Below are positions 26,964-36,110 of a stretch of 64,000 nucleotides of DNA, piece after piece. The stretch is from the NCBI RefSeq assembly GCF_000760595.1, contig NZ_BBNM01000001.1:62001-126000 (forward strand), given 5' to 3'. The stretch is from Acinetobacter soli (GTDB taxonomy: Bacteria > Pseudomonadota > Gammaproteobacteria > Pseudomonadales > Moraxellaceae). The position numbers and the translations under genes are program-made. The notes under the pieces are model-generated. The model made no database searches, had not been told where the DNA came from, and worked only from the letters and a program-made list of their open reading frames with translations. Positions within the stretch are counted from its first letter, which is position 1, and each line of letters starts with the position of its first letter.

Positions 26964-27012
26964 ATTGTTCGTTTTGACGAACGATGTAGAATAAACTATT
27001 ATAACGTACGTT
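26964..27012. promoter_or_regulatory. Operator-like palindromes between the XRE-cupin gene and azlC
   Basis: ATTGTTCG (26964-26971) and CGAACGAT (26978-26985) form a 7-of-8 inverted repeat around a 6-base centre. The perfect palindrome AACGTACGTT follows at 27003-27012. Both contain GTTCG or CGTTCGTT words, so two sites for the same regulator are plausible. Confidence 0.55.
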
Positions 27013-27033
27013 CGTTTGATATAAAAAACAATC

Positions 27034-27690
27034 ATGTCAACCAAAACATACATTTCTCTCGCTAAAGCCATCATATTGATTTCCATTGCGATTGGTATCG
27101 TTGGTCTATCACTTGGCTCGGTCGCTGCCAGCTTTGGGCTTCCTATGTGGATTCCAGTACTGTTATCTGTGAGTGTTTTAGCGGGCGCGGCAGAATTTAC
27201 TTTTATTGGTATGGTTGCTTCTGGTGCACATCCAATTTTTGCAGCATGTACAGGTATCCTGATTAATTTACGTCACTTGCCTTTTGGCTTATCAGTCGCA
27301 GAATTTATCCAAAATAATCGTTTAAAATTTTTGGCCTGCCATATTATGAATGACGAAAGTGTCATGTTCGGTTTAAGTCAATCGGATCTGGTACTCAAAG
27401 CTAAGGCCTACTGGTTCTGCGGTATTTGCATTGCAATTTTTTGGCCTTTAGGCGTTATCTTAGGCTATATTTTGGGTCGATTTATTCCAGATATTTATGC
27501 GTTTGGTATCGATGCCGCTTTTCCAGCAATTTTATTTGCGCTCATTATGCCGATGTTAAAAAACAAGACCACCCGGAAACGCGCTTTTCTTGGTGCAGGA
27601 CTTTCGCTGACCTCAATCCCGTTTCTTGCAACAGGATTGCCTGTTTTAGTTTCAATGTTGGCCCTTTTACTCGGAAGAAAATCGAAATGA
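27034..27690 (+). CDS. azlC: AzlC-family branched-chain amino acid exporter subunit
   Basis: The 218-residue membrane protein has the AzlC signature AAEFTFIGMVASGA followed by LRHLPFGLSV, and about six helices. With its small partner AzlD it forms a two-component exporter of branched-chain amino acids (BrnFE/YgaZH type) or, in some bacteria, azaleucine. It overlaps azlD by four bases (ATGA), the usual coupled arrangement. Transcription is expected to be controlled by the divergent XRE-cupin regulator. No ribosome-binding site stands out before the ATG at 27034. Confidence 0.88.
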   Translation: MSTKTYISLAKAIILISIAIGIVGLSLGSVAASFGLPMWIPVLLSVSVLAGAAEFTFIGMVASGAHPIFAACTGILINLRHLPFGLSVAEFIQNNRLKFLACHIMNDESVMFGLSQSDLVLKAKAYWFCGICIAIFWPLGVILGYILGRFIPDIYAFGIDAAFPAILFALIMPMLKNKTTRKRAFLGAGLSLTSIPFLATGLPVLVSMLALLLGRKSK

Positions 27691-28013
27691 ATACTAATGA
27701 AATCATTATTTTTATTGGAATTATGGTGCTTTCAGCGGGTACTTATCTGATTCGTTATACTGGCTTCTATCTTGCCCACCAAATTTCGTTTCAAGAAAAA
27801 CACAAACAACTCATGTCTGATGCTGCATGCGTATTGTTATTCACGTTAGCCGTTTTTAACACGTTATTTGAACAAGATCAGTTTAGTGGAATGAGTAAGC
27901 TAATCGGTGTGCTCGTGGCAATCGGTATTGCTTGGAAAAATGGCTCTTTGGTATTCGTCATTCTTTCGGCCGTAGGCACCACTGCAATTTTACGCTTTCT
28001 CGGAATTAAATAA
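27687..28013 (+). CDS. azlD: AzlD-family small subunit of the amino acid exporter
   Basis: The 108-residue protein has four hydrophobic helices and the AzlD opening IMVLSAGTYLIRY. The start ATG at 27687 overlaps the azlC stop, and GGAAG lies nine bases upstream. A longer open frame upstream in this reading frame is only the shadow of azlC. AzlD is needed together with AzlC for export. The operon ends at the bidirectional hairpin at 28012-28050. Confidence 0.88.
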   Translation: MNTNEIIIFIGIMVLSAGTYLIRYTGFYLAHQISFQEKHKQLMSDAACVLLFTLAVFNTLFEQDQFSGMSKLIGVLVAIGIAWKNGSLVFVILSAVGTTAILRFLGIK

Positions 28014-28050
28014 AAAAAATGGCCCATAGATGAGAGAGCCATTTTATTTG
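28012..28050. terminator. Bidirectional terminator between azlD and lapA
   Basis: AAAATGGC (28016-28023) pairs with GCCATTTT (28038-28045) around a 14-base loop. A run of A residues to the left and T residues to the right serves both convergent operons; the minus-strand tail (T8) is the stronger. Confidence 0.8.
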
Positions 28051-28087
28051 TAATCATCACAACTTAAAAAACCAATCTGTATGCTAT

Positions 28088-28453
28088 TTAAAGTGGATTA
28101 CGGTTTTGAGGTTCAGGTTGCACATCTAATACAGTTTTTTCGTGTCTTACACTGGCTGCGGCCTCGGCAGCAGCTATCTGAGCAGTTTGAATCTGCTCTT
28201 TACGTAAGTATTCGATATCTTTACGTAGTCTTTTAATTTCCCAGCTTTTCTGGATTACTTTAAAGACTAACACCCCTAACAATAGGCCGATGACAACGCC
28301 GAGCACCAAAGTCAGTAAGAGTAACAAGCCCAATCGCATAGCAGGAACTTGAGTAAACAATAAGTCGACCGGTAATTCTGTTGGATTTTGAAGTACCAAT
28401 GCTAATGAATATCCGAACAAAATAACGAGTAATGCGACAAGTATATAACGCAT
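28088..28453 (-). CDS. lapA: LapA-domain (DUF1049) membrane protein
   Basis: The 121-residue protein has two membrane helices (RYILVALLVILFGYSLALV and the Leu-rich LLLLLTLVLGVVIGLLLG) and a cytoplasmic coiled-coil tail (SWEIKRLRKDIEYLRKEQ). This is the layout of LapA/YciS. In E. coli LapA works with LapB in controlling LPS synthesis through LpxC turnover. No lapB follows it here, so the partnership is inferred. It is downstream of ihfB and is probably co-transcribed with it. Confidence 0.8.
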   Translation of the reverse strand: MRYILVALLVILFGYSLALVLQNPTELPVDLLFTQVPAMRLGLLLLLTLVLGVVIGLLLGVLVFKVIQKSWEIKRLRKDIEYLRKEQIQTAQIAAAEAAASVRHEKTVLDVQPEPQNRNPL

Positions 28454-28481
28454 AAAGACCTCATTTTATTGAGTTTATAAT

Positions 28482-28787
28482 TTATTTAGTAATTGCCTCA
28501 TTCACGGCATCACGAAGTGCTTTACCGGGCTTAAAATGAGGAACAGCTTTTGCAGCAACTTCAACCGATCTACCTGTTTTAGGGTTACGGCCTACACGAG
28601 GTTCTCTATGATGCAACGCAAAGCTCCCAAAACCACGAATCTCGATACGATTATCATTTGATAATGCATCGATCATTTGGTCGATCATGATTCTGACTGC
28701 TTCTTCAACCAAAGGTTCAGCCAAATGTGGATTTTTTAAAGCAATACGTTCTATTAAGTCAGACTTGTTAAGTGCTTCAGTAGTCAT
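28482..28787 (-). CDS. ihfB: Integration host factor subunit beta
   Basis: The 101-residue DNA-binding protein has the HU/IHF fold with the beta-arm and the signature [21 protein letters not shown], in which the Pro at the arm tip intercalates and bends DNA. It pairs with IhfA to form IHF, which bends DNA in replication, recombination and promoter regulation. The order cmk-rpsA-ihfB-lapA is conserved in gammaproteobacteria. A terminator between rpsA and ihfB suggests that ihfB has its own promoter. Confidence 0.95.
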   Translation of the reverse strand: MTTEALNKSDLIERIALKNPHLAEPLVEEAVRIMIDQMIDALSNDNRIEIRGFGSFALHHREPRVGRNPKTGRSVEVAAKAVPHFKPGKALRDAVNEAITK

Positions 28788-28841
28788 CGATGACCTCTTT
28801 AATTATTGCTGCTTTGAATTAAGTTTTATAATAACCTGTTT

Positions 28842-28889
28842 AAATACAAAACGGTAGCGCAGTACACTAATACTACGCTACCGTTTACA
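28842..28889 (-). terminator. Terminator after rpsA
   Basis: AAACGGTAGCG (28849-28859) and CGCTACCGTTT (28876-28886) pair perfectly over 11 bp. AGTA/TACT extends the stem after a mismatch. The minus strand continues into TTTTGTATTT. Confidence 0.85.
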
Positions 28890-28944
28890 GTAATTGTATA
28901 AAAAGTACCAATTAGTTACACTAACCGTACTTTTTTAACAGTAC

Positions 28945-30618
28945 TTATTTCATTTGCGCTTTAATCAAGTCACCAATAGTCTTAGGACCATTGTCTTGAG
29001 ATACAGAAGCTGTACGAAGGTTCGCAACCGCTTCTTTCTCTTCAGCTTCGTCTTTCGCTTTGATAGACAAGTTGATAGAGCGAGATTTACGATCTACGTT
29101 GATGATTTTCGCTTCAACTTCTTGACCAACTTCTAGGAACTTAGTTGCATCTTCAACGCGATCACGGTTGATTTCAGATGCTTTTAGTGTCGCTTCGATT
29201 TCGTCACCTAACTTAACAGTAGCGCCTTTAGCGTCTACAGCAGTTACAGTACCTTTAACCAACGCACCACGTTCGTTCGCAGCTAAAAAATCGTTGAATG
29301 GATCGCTGTTCAATTGCTTGATACCAAGGCTGATACGGTTGCCTTCAGCGTCTACAGACAAGATAACCGCTTCAACAGTGTCACCTTTCTTGTAACGACG
29401 GATAGCTTCTTCGCCTTGTTCGTTCCAAGAAATATCAGACAAGTGTACTAGACCGTCGATACCACCTGGTAAACCGATGAAGATACCGAAGTCAGTGATT
29501 GACTTGATCGTACCAGAAACTTTTTCGCCTTTCTCGTGTGCTTTAGCAAACTCTTCCCATGGGTTAGCACGAGTTTGTTTGATACCAAGAGAAATACGAC
29601 GACGCTCTTCGTCCACTTCAAGAACCATAACATCAACTTCGTCACCAATCTGAACAACTTTAGATGGGTGGATGTTTTTGTTAGTGTGGTCCATTTCAGA
29701 TACGTGAACAAGACCTTCAACGCCTTCAGCGATTTCTGCGAAGCAACCGTAGTCAGTCAAGTTAGTTACACGTGCTTTAACGATAGAACCTTTAGGGTAA
29801 CGGCTCATGATCGCTAACCATGGATCTTCACCAAGTTGTTTAAGACCTAGTGATACACGGTTACGCTCGCGGTCAAATTTAAGTACTTTAACAGTAACTT
29901 CTTGACCCACTTCAACCACTTCAGATGGATGCTTGATACGTTTCCAAGCCATGTCTGTGATGTGAAGAAGACCATCAATACCGCCAAGATCAACGAACGC
30001 GCCGTAATCAGTAAGGTTTTTGATGGTACCAGTAACAGTTTGACCTTCTTCAAGCTGAGCAAGAAGCGCTTCACGGTCAGCTGAAGATTCAGCTTCCATT
30101 ACCGCACGACGAGAAACAACAACGTTGTTGCGTTTTGCATCAAGCTTGATTACTTTAAACTCGAGCTCTTTACCTTCAAGGTGAGTCGTGTCACGGATAG
30201 GACGAGTGTCAACCAATGAACCTGGTAGGAACGCACGAACTGGACCGATGTCAACAGTGAAACCGCCTTTTACTTTACCAGAGATAACACCAGTAACGAT
30301 TTCGCCGTCTTCAAAGATTTTTTCAAGTTTAGTCCAAGTTTCAGCACGTTTAGCTTTTTCACGTGACAAAACTGTTTGACCCATACCGTTGTCAAGCGCT
30401 TCAACAACAACGTCAACAGTATCACCAACTTGAACTTCAAGTTCACGTTGATCATTTAAAAATTCAGTACGGTCAACAACGCCTTCAGATTTAAGGCCAG
30501 TGTCAACAGTTACCCAGTCACTATCGATGCTAACAACAACACCTTGGATGACTGCACCCTTTTCTACATTGAGGTTTAATTCACTTTCTTCAAAGAGGGC
30601 TGCAAAAGATTCGGTCAT
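28945..30618 (-). CDS. rpsA: 30S ribosomal protein S1
   Basis: The 557-residue protein has six S1 RNA-binding repeats; a typical repeat is seen in [20 protein letters not shown] followed by LLHITDMAW. The first two bind the ribosome and the others unfold and dock mRNA. The length equals that of E. coli S1. The order after cmk is conserved, and a 113-base gap with an untranslated leader lies between cmk and rpsA, where S1 often represses its own translation. The codon use is highly biased, as expected for a very abundant protein. Confidence 0.97.
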   Translation of the reverse strand: MTESFAALFEESELNLNVEKGAVIQGVVVSIDSDWVTVDTGLKSEGVVDRTEFLNDQRELEVQVGDTVDVVVEALDNGMGQTVLSREKAKRAETWTKLEKIFEDGEIVTGVISGKVKGGFTVDIGPVRAFLPGSLVDTRPIRDTTHLEGKELEFKVIKLDAKRNNVVVSRRAVMEAESSADREALLAQLEEGQTVTGTIKNLTDYGAFVDLGGIDGLLHITDMAWKRIKHPSEVVEVGQEVTVKVLKFDRERNRVSLGLKQLGEDPWLAIMSRYPKGSIVKARVTNLTDYGCFAEIAEGVEGLVHVSEMDHTNKNIHPSKVVQIGDEVDVMVLEVDEERRRISLGIKQTRANPWEEFAKAHEKGEKVSGTIKSITDFGIFIGLPGGIDGLVHLSDISWNEQGEEAIRRYKKGDTVEAVILSVDAEGNRISLGIKQLNSDPFNDFLAANERGALVKGTVTAVDAKGATVKLGDEIEATLKASEINRDRVEDATKFLEVGQEVEAKIINVDRKSRSINLSIKAKDEAEEKEAVANLRTASVSQDNGPKTIGDLIKAQMK

Positions 30619-30731
30619 GATATACCTGATAAAGTCAGCGGTCTTGGATCAGACAAGGCCGGTTTAGTTAAGTCTCTACATAGTCCGTGTAAAACTGATC
30701 AAGCTATGCTTCAACTGATTGTTAATTTGTT

Positions 30732-31412
30732 TTAGGCCAGACGAAGATCGATGTAATCTGTCATTAACTGAAAAACATCGTCGATAGATAACGCCGAACT
30801 GTCGATAATATAGGCATCGGGTGCAGGACGCAGAGGGGCAACCTCTCGTTCCATATCACGCTTATCACGTGCCTGTATATTGGCCAAAATGTCGTTTATT
30901 TTAACATCAAGCCCCATACCCTGCAACTGTTTTACACGGCGCTCTGCGCGAGATTCTGCCGATGCAGTGAGGTAAATTTTCGCTTGTGCTTCCGGAAAAA
31001 TCGCAGTGGCCATATCACGACCATCGGCGACCAAACCAGGTGATTGAATAAATGCGCGCTGGCGATCAAACAATGCTTGACGAAGCTCTGGCACAGCAGC
31101 CACCTTCGATGCGTATTCACCCACATGCTCTGTTCGAATCGTTTTGGTGACATCTTGCCCTTCCAGATCGATCGATATTCCACCAGATTGAGTATTAAAT
31201 TGAATATCCAAATGCTGTGCAATCTTCACACATTCATCTAGCTGATCTGAAAGCTGATCGAGTAGCTGTTTGTTGTGCAATGACAGCCCCAGCAAACGAT
31301 ACAATGCGCCCGAGTCTAGAAGATGAAATCCGTAATGTGATGCAAGCTTTGCCGCAAGCGTTCCCTTACCTGATCCACTTGGACCATCGATTGTGATGAT
31401 ATGCGCTGTCAT
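30732..31412 (-). CDS. cmk: Cytidylate kinase
   Basis: Cmk phosphorylates CMP and dCMP with ATP. The 226-residue protein has the P-loop [11 protein letters not shown] at about residues 10-20 and the [20 protein letters not shown] region that binds the nucleotide. The LID-like segment [19 protein letters not shown] ends in the DSSALS motif. Length and motifs are those of the bacterial family. It is upstream of rpsA, as in most gammaproteobacteria. Confidence 0.96.
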   Translation of the reverse strand: MTAHIITIDGPSGSGKGTLAAKLASHYGFHLLDSGALYRLLGLSLHNKQLLDQLSDQLDECVKIAQHLDIQFNTQSGGISIDLEGQDVTKTIRTEHVGEYASKVAAVPELRQALFDRQRAFIQSPGLVADGRDMATAIFPEAQAKIYLTASAESRAERRVKQLQGMGLDVKINDILANIQARDKRDMEREVAPLRPAPDAYIIDSSALSIDDVFQLMTDYIDLRLA

Positions 31413-31422
31413 TGAATTATGG

Positions 31423-31857
31423 CTAACCTATCAATTTTGCTAATTTTGAAAAACCTAGTGTAATGGCTGACTTGAGTTGTGCAAGAATTAATTTACTTAC
31501 AAAGGGTACTTTTGCTGTTAATTCAATCGTATAAATCACTCGCGTACGTGTATCTGAGAGTGCTTCAAACTCGATAATCCCAATATGATGCTTAATTAAT
31601 GGATTATGAATCAATTTATATTCAATACGCTTATTTTCTTCTAAATAAGTGATTTCTTCTTGTATGGGTTTAACTGGACCCAACCCCATTCTTCGAATTG
31701 ATCCAACTCCATCTGGCCGTGCCGGATCAGATGAGTCTTTCACACGCACAACCTGTATAGGAGCAAATAGCTTGTTATAGGCAGAGTGTTTAGACAAAAC
31801 ATCAAAAACCTGATCGATAGACGCATTAAATTCTTTTTTTACCGTTATTGCGTTCAT
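31423..31857 (-). CDS. SRPBCC-family protein
   Basis: The 144-residue protein fits the START-like SRPBCC fold (polyketide cyclase/dehydrase type). It opens with a strand and helix ([17 protein letters not shown]) and has a central stretch of strands ending with [15 protein letters not shown], then a long C-terminal helix. Such proteins bind hydrophobic ligands, and no catalytic residues can be named. I use the ATG at 31857 because AGGGAAG lies a few bases upstream; the frame stays open to a TTG at 31887. A perfect 22-bp palindrome lies directly upstream, so the gene may be repressed or activated by a dimeric regulator. Confidence 0.75.
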   Translation of the reverse strand: MNAITVKKEFNASIDQVFDVLSKHSAYNKLFAPIQVVRVKDSSDPARPDGVGSIRRMGLGPVKPIQEEITYLEENKRIEYKLIHNPLIKHHIGIIEFEALSDTRTRVIYTIELTAKVPFVSKLILAQLKSAITLGFSKLAKLIG

Positions 31858-31866
31858 ATGCTTCCC

Positions 31867-31888
31867 TTTGACAATTCGAATTGTCAAA
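31867..31888. promoter_or_regulatory. Perfect 22-bp palindrome upstream of the SRPBCC gene
   Basis: The sequence begins TTTGACAATTC and is its own reverse complement over all 22 bases. It begins ten bases from the ATG, next to the ribosome-binding site. It could be an operator for a TetR- or MarR-type dimer, or form a hairpin that hides the ribosome-binding site. Confidence 0.6.
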
Positions 31889-31957
31889 TCAACATACTCA
31901 ATTTAATGCAATTACGCAAGGTCATCATTTTCAGAAAATGTGTGCATTCAGGTCAAT

Positions 31958-32470
31958 TTAATCTGAGCTTTGTGCACTATATTGCAATCGGAGTAATCGC
32001 TTTTGTTCACGGCGCTTTTTAAAAAAGTCACTCAGTTGAGTCGAACATTCTTCTTGCAAACACCCATACTCATAAATAAATTTATGATTGAAATAACCCA
32101 AGTTTAAAAGTTGACGCGCACTCACAAGCGAACCAGCTTTTGGCTCAGTAGTGGCAAACACGACGCGATGTATGCGCGCATGTACCAAAGCCCCCACGCA
32201 CATTGTGCATGGCTCTAAAGTGACATAAAGGGTCGCATCTTCAGGGAGTCGATAATTCTGAATTGACTCGCATGCCATTCGGATGGCACGGATTTCAGCA
32301 TGTGCAGTAGGATCATGCAAGCTGATTGGCGCATTATAACCTGAGCCAATGATCTTATTTTGGCTCACAATAATGGCACCCACTGGCACCTCGTTACATG
32401 CACCAGCAACAGCGGCTTGCTCGAAAGCAAGCCGCATCCACTGTTCATCTGTTTCTTTTTGATCAGACAT
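31958..32470 (-). CDS. tadA: tRNA-specific adenosine-34 deaminase
   Basis: TadA converts the wobble adenosine of tRNA-Arg(ACG) to inosine and is essential in most bacteria. The zinc and catalytic motifs are HAEIRAIRMA (His and the Glu proton shuttle) and PCTMCVGALVHARI (two Cys ligands). The 170-residue length and the C-terminal basic helix (FFKKRREQKRLLRLQ) fit the family. It ends about 70 bases from the palindrome before the SRPBCC gene and starts 6 bases after the previous gene's stop, in a run of minus-strand genes. Confidence 0.95.
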   Translation of the reverse strand: MSDQKETDEQWMRLAFEQAAVAGACNEVPVGAIIVSQNKIIGSGYNAPISLHDPTAHAEIRAIRMACESIQNYRLPEDATLYVTLEPCTMCVGALVHARIHRVVFATTEPKAGSLVSARQLLNLGYFNHKFIYEYGCLQEECSTQLSDFFKKRREQKRLLRLQYSAQSSD

Positions 32471-32475
32471 TTTGC

Positions 32476-33600
32476 TTAATTCATAATGCCGTAATGCTTC
32501 AATAGCTCATTCCAGCTTGCAATATCCGTCACAGGTGGATGGTCACCTAAAATCCCTTTCAAACTTAAATCTTGGGTATTTTTCCATGCTGGAGACAAAT
32601 CCTTATCGACCAGACGCGCACGCACTCCTTCTACAAAGTCAGGATGGCGAATTTTCCAGTCTGAGATTTGCGCTTCAAGCTTAAACACTTCGTCCCATGC
32701 ATGTACTTTTCTGCCCCATTGCCACAACAACCAAGTGATTGCAGCAGTGCTTGGAGAGCCTTTTTGCAAGTTTTCACTGGCCTGACGTAGCCAGTCGCTT
32801 CGAGCATCAATTAACCCGACAATCGACTGATAATCCTGTTCGAAGTTTTGACCCTTACATACACTATGAATCACATCGAGTGAATTTTGTAGCGGACCCG
32901 CTGCAACAGGACGATGCAAACTATTTAACGTGTCATCAATGGCTCTAAAGTTTCCTGCTGGATAATGATTCCAGTCGATATCCAGTACTTTTTTAAGTAC
33001 ATTGTCACGCTGCGCATCACAAATGTGGGTCGCCCAGCCGATACTATAGGCCCCTGCCGCGGTCATGATGGAACCCGTTAATCCGGTAAACAACCCTACA
33101 GGCCCACGGTCGGCCAGAAAACGACTGGCTCCTACATCAGGATAAAGGCCGATATTGATTTCTGGCATTGCCAAGCGTGAGTACGGGGTAACCAGTCTGA
33201 ATGGTGCAGCCATAAATAGACCAAGACCACCACCCATTACATAACCCTCACCCCAAACAATGATGGGTTTGGCATAGTTATGTAGCAGCAAATCAAGCGC
33301 ATATTCTTTTTCAAAGAAACGATTTGCACTGTCGACTTCCTGATTAATCACCAGTTGTCTTAATTTGCGTACATCTCCACCTGCACAAAATGCTTTTGGC
33401 GTAGTGGAATCCAACCAAATGGCTTTTACTTCGTCATCTTCATGAAACTCTTCAAACACCTGCAACAGCGCGGTGACAATCGACTCATCAAGTGCGTGTA
33501 GGGATTTCGGACGGTTAAGACGGATAATACGCCAACCATTACTTGCTTCTTCAACAATTAAATCCGGATGATAACGTGTTACGTCGGAAGAATTACTCAT
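32476..33600 (-). CDS. 3-hydroxyisobutyryl-CoA hydrolase-like enoyl-CoA hydratase/isomerase family protein
   Basis: The 374-residue crotonase-fold protein carries KAFCAGGDVRKL, GYVMGGGLGLFMAA and the HIBCH-type signature MPEINIGLYPDVGASRFL. It is longer than simple enoyl-CoA hydratases, as hydroxyisobutyryl-CoA hydrolases are. The human and plant enzymes cleave 3-hydroxyisobutyryl-CoA in valine breakdown. The neighbours are DNA repair and tRNA genes, not valine genes, so the substrate remains an inference. Its start codon overlaps the ung stop codon by four bases. Confidence 0.85.
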   Translation of the reverse strand: MSNSSDVTRYHPDLIVEEASNGWRIIRLNRPKSLHALDESIVTALLQVFEEFHEDDEVKAIWLDSTTPKAFCAGGDVRKLRQLVINQEVDSANRFFEKEYALDLLLHNYAKPIIVWGEGYVMGGGLGLFMAAPFRLVTPYSRLAMPEINIGLYPDVGASRFLADRGPVGLFTGLTGSIMTAAGAYSIGWATHICDAQRDNVLKKVLDIDWNHYPAGNFRAIDDTLNSLHRPVAAGPLQNSLDVIHSVCKGQNFEQDYQSIVGLIDARSDWLRQASENLQKGSPSTAAITWLLWQWGRKVHAWDEVFKLEAQISDWKIRHPDFVEGVRARLVDKDLSPAWKNTQDLSLKGILGDHPPVTDIASWNELLKHYGIMN

Positions 33601-34310
33601 GCGTCCAGCTGCCAGTCTATTGGCTCAATGCCATGTTGTTTCAGATAATTATTTGCTTTGGAGAATACTTTACATCCAAAAAATCCACCACGATTTGCGG
33701 CAAGTGGAGATGGATGCGCTGCTTTTAATACCAAATGTTTTTCACGATCAATACGCTGACCTTTACGTTGTGCGTAAGCACCCCATAAAATAAAAACAAT
33801 ATGTTCACACTGCTCATTTAATACATCAATCACGGCATCGGTAAACTGCTCCCACCCTTTACCCTGATGTGAAGTCGGCTGTCCTGCCTCAACGGTTAAA
33901 ACACTGTTCAGTAGTAATACACCTTGATCTGCCCACTTGGTTAAATCACCATGCTTGGACAATGGTATGCCTAAGTCAGTATTGAGCTCGTGAAAAATAT
34001 TTCGAAGTGAGGGTGGCAGCGTAATGCCTTTTTGCACAGAGAAACTTAGCCCATTGGCTTGGTTGGGCCCGTGATAGGGATCTTGTCCTAAAATCACCAC
34101 TTTGACATCAGCCAACGGTGTTGTATTAAGCGCATTGAAGATTTGCTTACTTGGCGGATAGATGATCTTGTCTTGATTTTTTTGCTGCATCAAGAATTCA
34201 CGCAGGTCATCCATGCGTGAACTTAACAAAAATTCCGCTAAAGAATACTTCCAACTTTCATCCAACTGAACTTTACTGAGTTTTTCATGTTGTTGCTCAG
34301 TCAACTGCAT
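33597..34310 (-). CDS. ung: Uracil-DNA glycosylase
   Basis: The 237-residue family 1 uracil-DNA glycosylase removes uracil from DNA at the start of base-excision repair. The water-activating loop GQDPYHGPNQANGLSF (catalytic Asp and the Pro-Tyr pair), the FILWGAYAQRKG loop with the uracil-binding Asn equivalent, and HPSPLAANRGGFFGCKVF (the catalytic His and DNA-intercalating loop) are all present. Its last codons overlap the next gene's start codon (ATGA). It is likely part of a minus-strand run with the hydrolase and tadA. Confidence 0.96.
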   Translation of the reverse strand: MQLTEQQHEKLSKVQLDESWKYSLAEFLLSSRMDDLREFLMQQKNQDKIIYPPSKQIFNALNTTPLADVKVVILGQDPYHGPNQANGLSFSVQKGITLPPSLRNIFHELNTDLGIPLSKHGDLTKWADQGVLLLNSVLTVEAGQPTSHQGKGWEQFTDAVIDVLNEQCEHIVFILWGAYAQRKGQRIDREKHLVLKAAHPSPLAANRGGFFGCKVFSKANNYLKQHGIEPIDWQLDA

Positions 34311-34364
34311 TTTTTCATCCTAAACGCTTATTTCATACCATGTAATGATGAGTGATAGGTTGAG

Positions 34365-34961
34365 TTAAACCTGAACCTGTAACTCAACCTGTGGATTTTT
34401 AAATCGATTACCTTGCTTTAACTTCTCATACATTAGTGCATCTGTCCATTCAGTTTGCACTTGTTCTGAGAAAATAATATCTTGCAAATGAAGTTGTCCC
34501 ATTTGCGGGTTTTCAATATCTTCAATAAAGCTTTGCGCATATCCTGTATCTGTTTCATGCACAATCACAGAATATACCTCGACATCCCCTTCACCATTTT
34601 GCGTGATGGTTGAGTTAAGCACCTGTTGCGCTAGATAAAAGAAAATACGTGAAAATTGCTCCGCAGATGGCGACACTGGCAATGATACCCAACGCGCACT
34701 AAACTGTTTGCACGCCTGAATATATTCAGGACTGTCGTCTTGCCAGAAACAGATCGCATGATCAAAACTGTCATACAGCTCTTTAATCACACCTTTAAGC
34801 AACCCAAAATCGTAAACCATCTGACCATGATCGAGTTTATTGGCTTTAAGTAGCAATTCAACTTTATAGCTGTGACCGTGGATTGAACGTTTGCAACGAT
34901 CTGAGGTACAGTTACGCACAATATGCGCATTTTCAAATTTGAATAACTTACGAATTAACAT
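34365..34961 (-). CDS. 6-pyruvoyl-tetrahydropterin synthase/QueD-like protein
   Basis: The protein fits the PTPS/6-carboxytetrahydropterin synthase fold. FKFENAH, then CKRSIHGHSYKVELLL, carry the zinc-binding histidines and the Cys used for catalysis, and a DHAICFWQ strand and SPSAEQFSR (the PTAE-like loop) follow. The C-terminus is extended compared with QueD, so a purely queuosine role is not certain. I choose the ATG at 34961 (MLIRKLFKF), which begins where relatives begin. ATGs at 35018 and 35051 would add N-terminal residues with no family match. It is close to gspK but separate from it. Confidence 0.75.
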   Translation of the reverse strand: MLIRKLFKFENAHIVRNCTSDRCKRSIHGHSYKVELLLKANKLDHGQMVYDFGLLKGVIKELYDSFDHAICFWQDDSPEYIQACKQFSARWVSLPVSPSAEQFSRIFFYLAQQVLNSTITQNGEGDVEVYSVIVHETDTGYAQSFIEDIENPQMGQLHLQDIIFSEQVQTEWTDALMYEKLKQGNRFKNPQVELQVQV

Positions 34962-35125
34962 GCGTCCGATCAAACTTCGACAACTAGATCGTACATTATA
35001 GATCAATTCGTCAGGCATTACATTTCTTTTAACGTTACTGACAATTAGCAAAACGTCTTAATTCAACTCAATTGCGTATTTTTCTTCTTCAAATACCTCA
35101 AAATTCATGATTGCTCTACTAAAAA

Positions 35126-36094
35126 TTAGTCCATAGCAGCTTTGGGCACAGATGCTAAACTACGAGAATACACATAAACTTTTTTATTGATACGTACCAG
35201 ATCGCTCGTAAACTGACGTTTACGCTCACTTAACAACACCTCAATGTAAGCTCTGAAATAATCTGAGCGGACATCGAGCAAATTTTTAAATTTGTTCTGG
35301 TTTTCCGCACTGACCCCCTTAAAGGCATCAAGCGTCCACAATTCATCTACACTTTTAAAGTATCCCATATTGGACATTTTCTCTTGTAGTGCGTTTTGAA
35401 CGGCTGCCGGATTTAAACTGGTATCCAAGCTGGTCAAGAGTAGCGTAGATGCCGTATTGATATTGACTTTAGTCGGTGCATTTGAAGGTAATGCTGTGAC
35501 ATAAGGACGTATTAAATCAAAATTTTTACCCTCAAATCCGCGAACCATACGCAGCTCATCTACACTATGAAATTTTGTGTTGGCTGCCAAATAAGGACGG
35601 CTCAAACCTTGATAATAGCTACTTTCTGCGCCAGCAGAACCCGACACTTCATCATTACGATCTTGCCAGTCAATCACTGCTTCACTTAACTGTGGTGACA
35701 ATCCCACACGTACCAGTAACTGCTCAAACCATGCTTTGGCATTTTCATCAACTTTATCTTGCGCATCGACCAGATTATTCAGATTAAATTTTCCCGATTC
35801 GTCTTTTAATACGCCAGAGACAAAACCATCTTCAACCGGAAACGGTGGCATAGGCTGAGCCCAGATTTCTGCTGGATGATCTGCTTCAGCCGCATTTTGT
35901 GCATCTTGCACCAGCAATTCGGAAAAAAATGCTTCGGCACTTTTTGCATATAACAGGGATTGGTTTTGACGGATTAGATATCCTGTATTTTGTGCCGTAT
36001 TGCTCTGATGTTTTACAATAGATGCTGCCAAAATCGTTGCCAAAGCCACCATTACCAGAATCGTGATTAACGCAACGCCTTGCTGTCGTTTCAT
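35126..36094 (-). CDS. gspK: Type II secretion minor pseudopilin GspK
   Basis: GspK caps the type II secretion pseudopilus tip with GspI and GspJ. The 322-residue protein has an N-terminal prepilin-type helix (GVALITILVMVALATILAAS), which in GspK lacks the Glu5 of other pseudopilins, and a large globular domain. That domain has the repeated helix-hairpin segments typical of GspK (FHSVDELRMVRGF and FKSVDELWTLDAF). It is the last of four minor pseudopilin genes (gspH-I-J-K), all on the minus strand. Confidence 0.93.
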   Translation of the reverse strand: MKRQQGVALITILVMVALATILAASIVKHQSNTAQNTGYLIRQNQSLLYAKSAEAFFSELLVQDAQNAAEADHPAEIWAQPMPPFPVEDGFVSGVLKDESGKFNLNNLVDAQDKVDENAKAWFEQLLVRVGLSPQLSEAVIDWQDRNDEVSGSAGAESSYYQGLSRPYLAANTKFHSVDELRMVRGFEGKNFDLIRPYVTALPSNAPTKVNINTASTLLLTSLDTSLNPAAVQNALQEKMSNMGYFKSVDELWTLDAFKGVSAENQNKFKNLLDVRSDYFRAYIEVLLSERKRQFTSDLVRINKKVYVYSRSLASVPKAAMD

Positions 36095-36110
36095 CGGTTT
36101 ATCCTTTGGC

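Noticed and set aside
27426..27686. An N-terminal extension of azlD
   Set aside because: It is only the azlC coding sequence read in another frame. The ATG at 27687 with its ribosome-binding site and the ATGA overlap gives the normal size.
30355..30370. A parS-like 16-mer (TTTTTCACGTGACAAA) on the plus strand
   Set aside because: It matches the common parS palindrome in about 13 of 16 bases but lies inside the rpsA coding region, where the codons for LSREK explain it. It is not a clean palindrome and is far from parAB.
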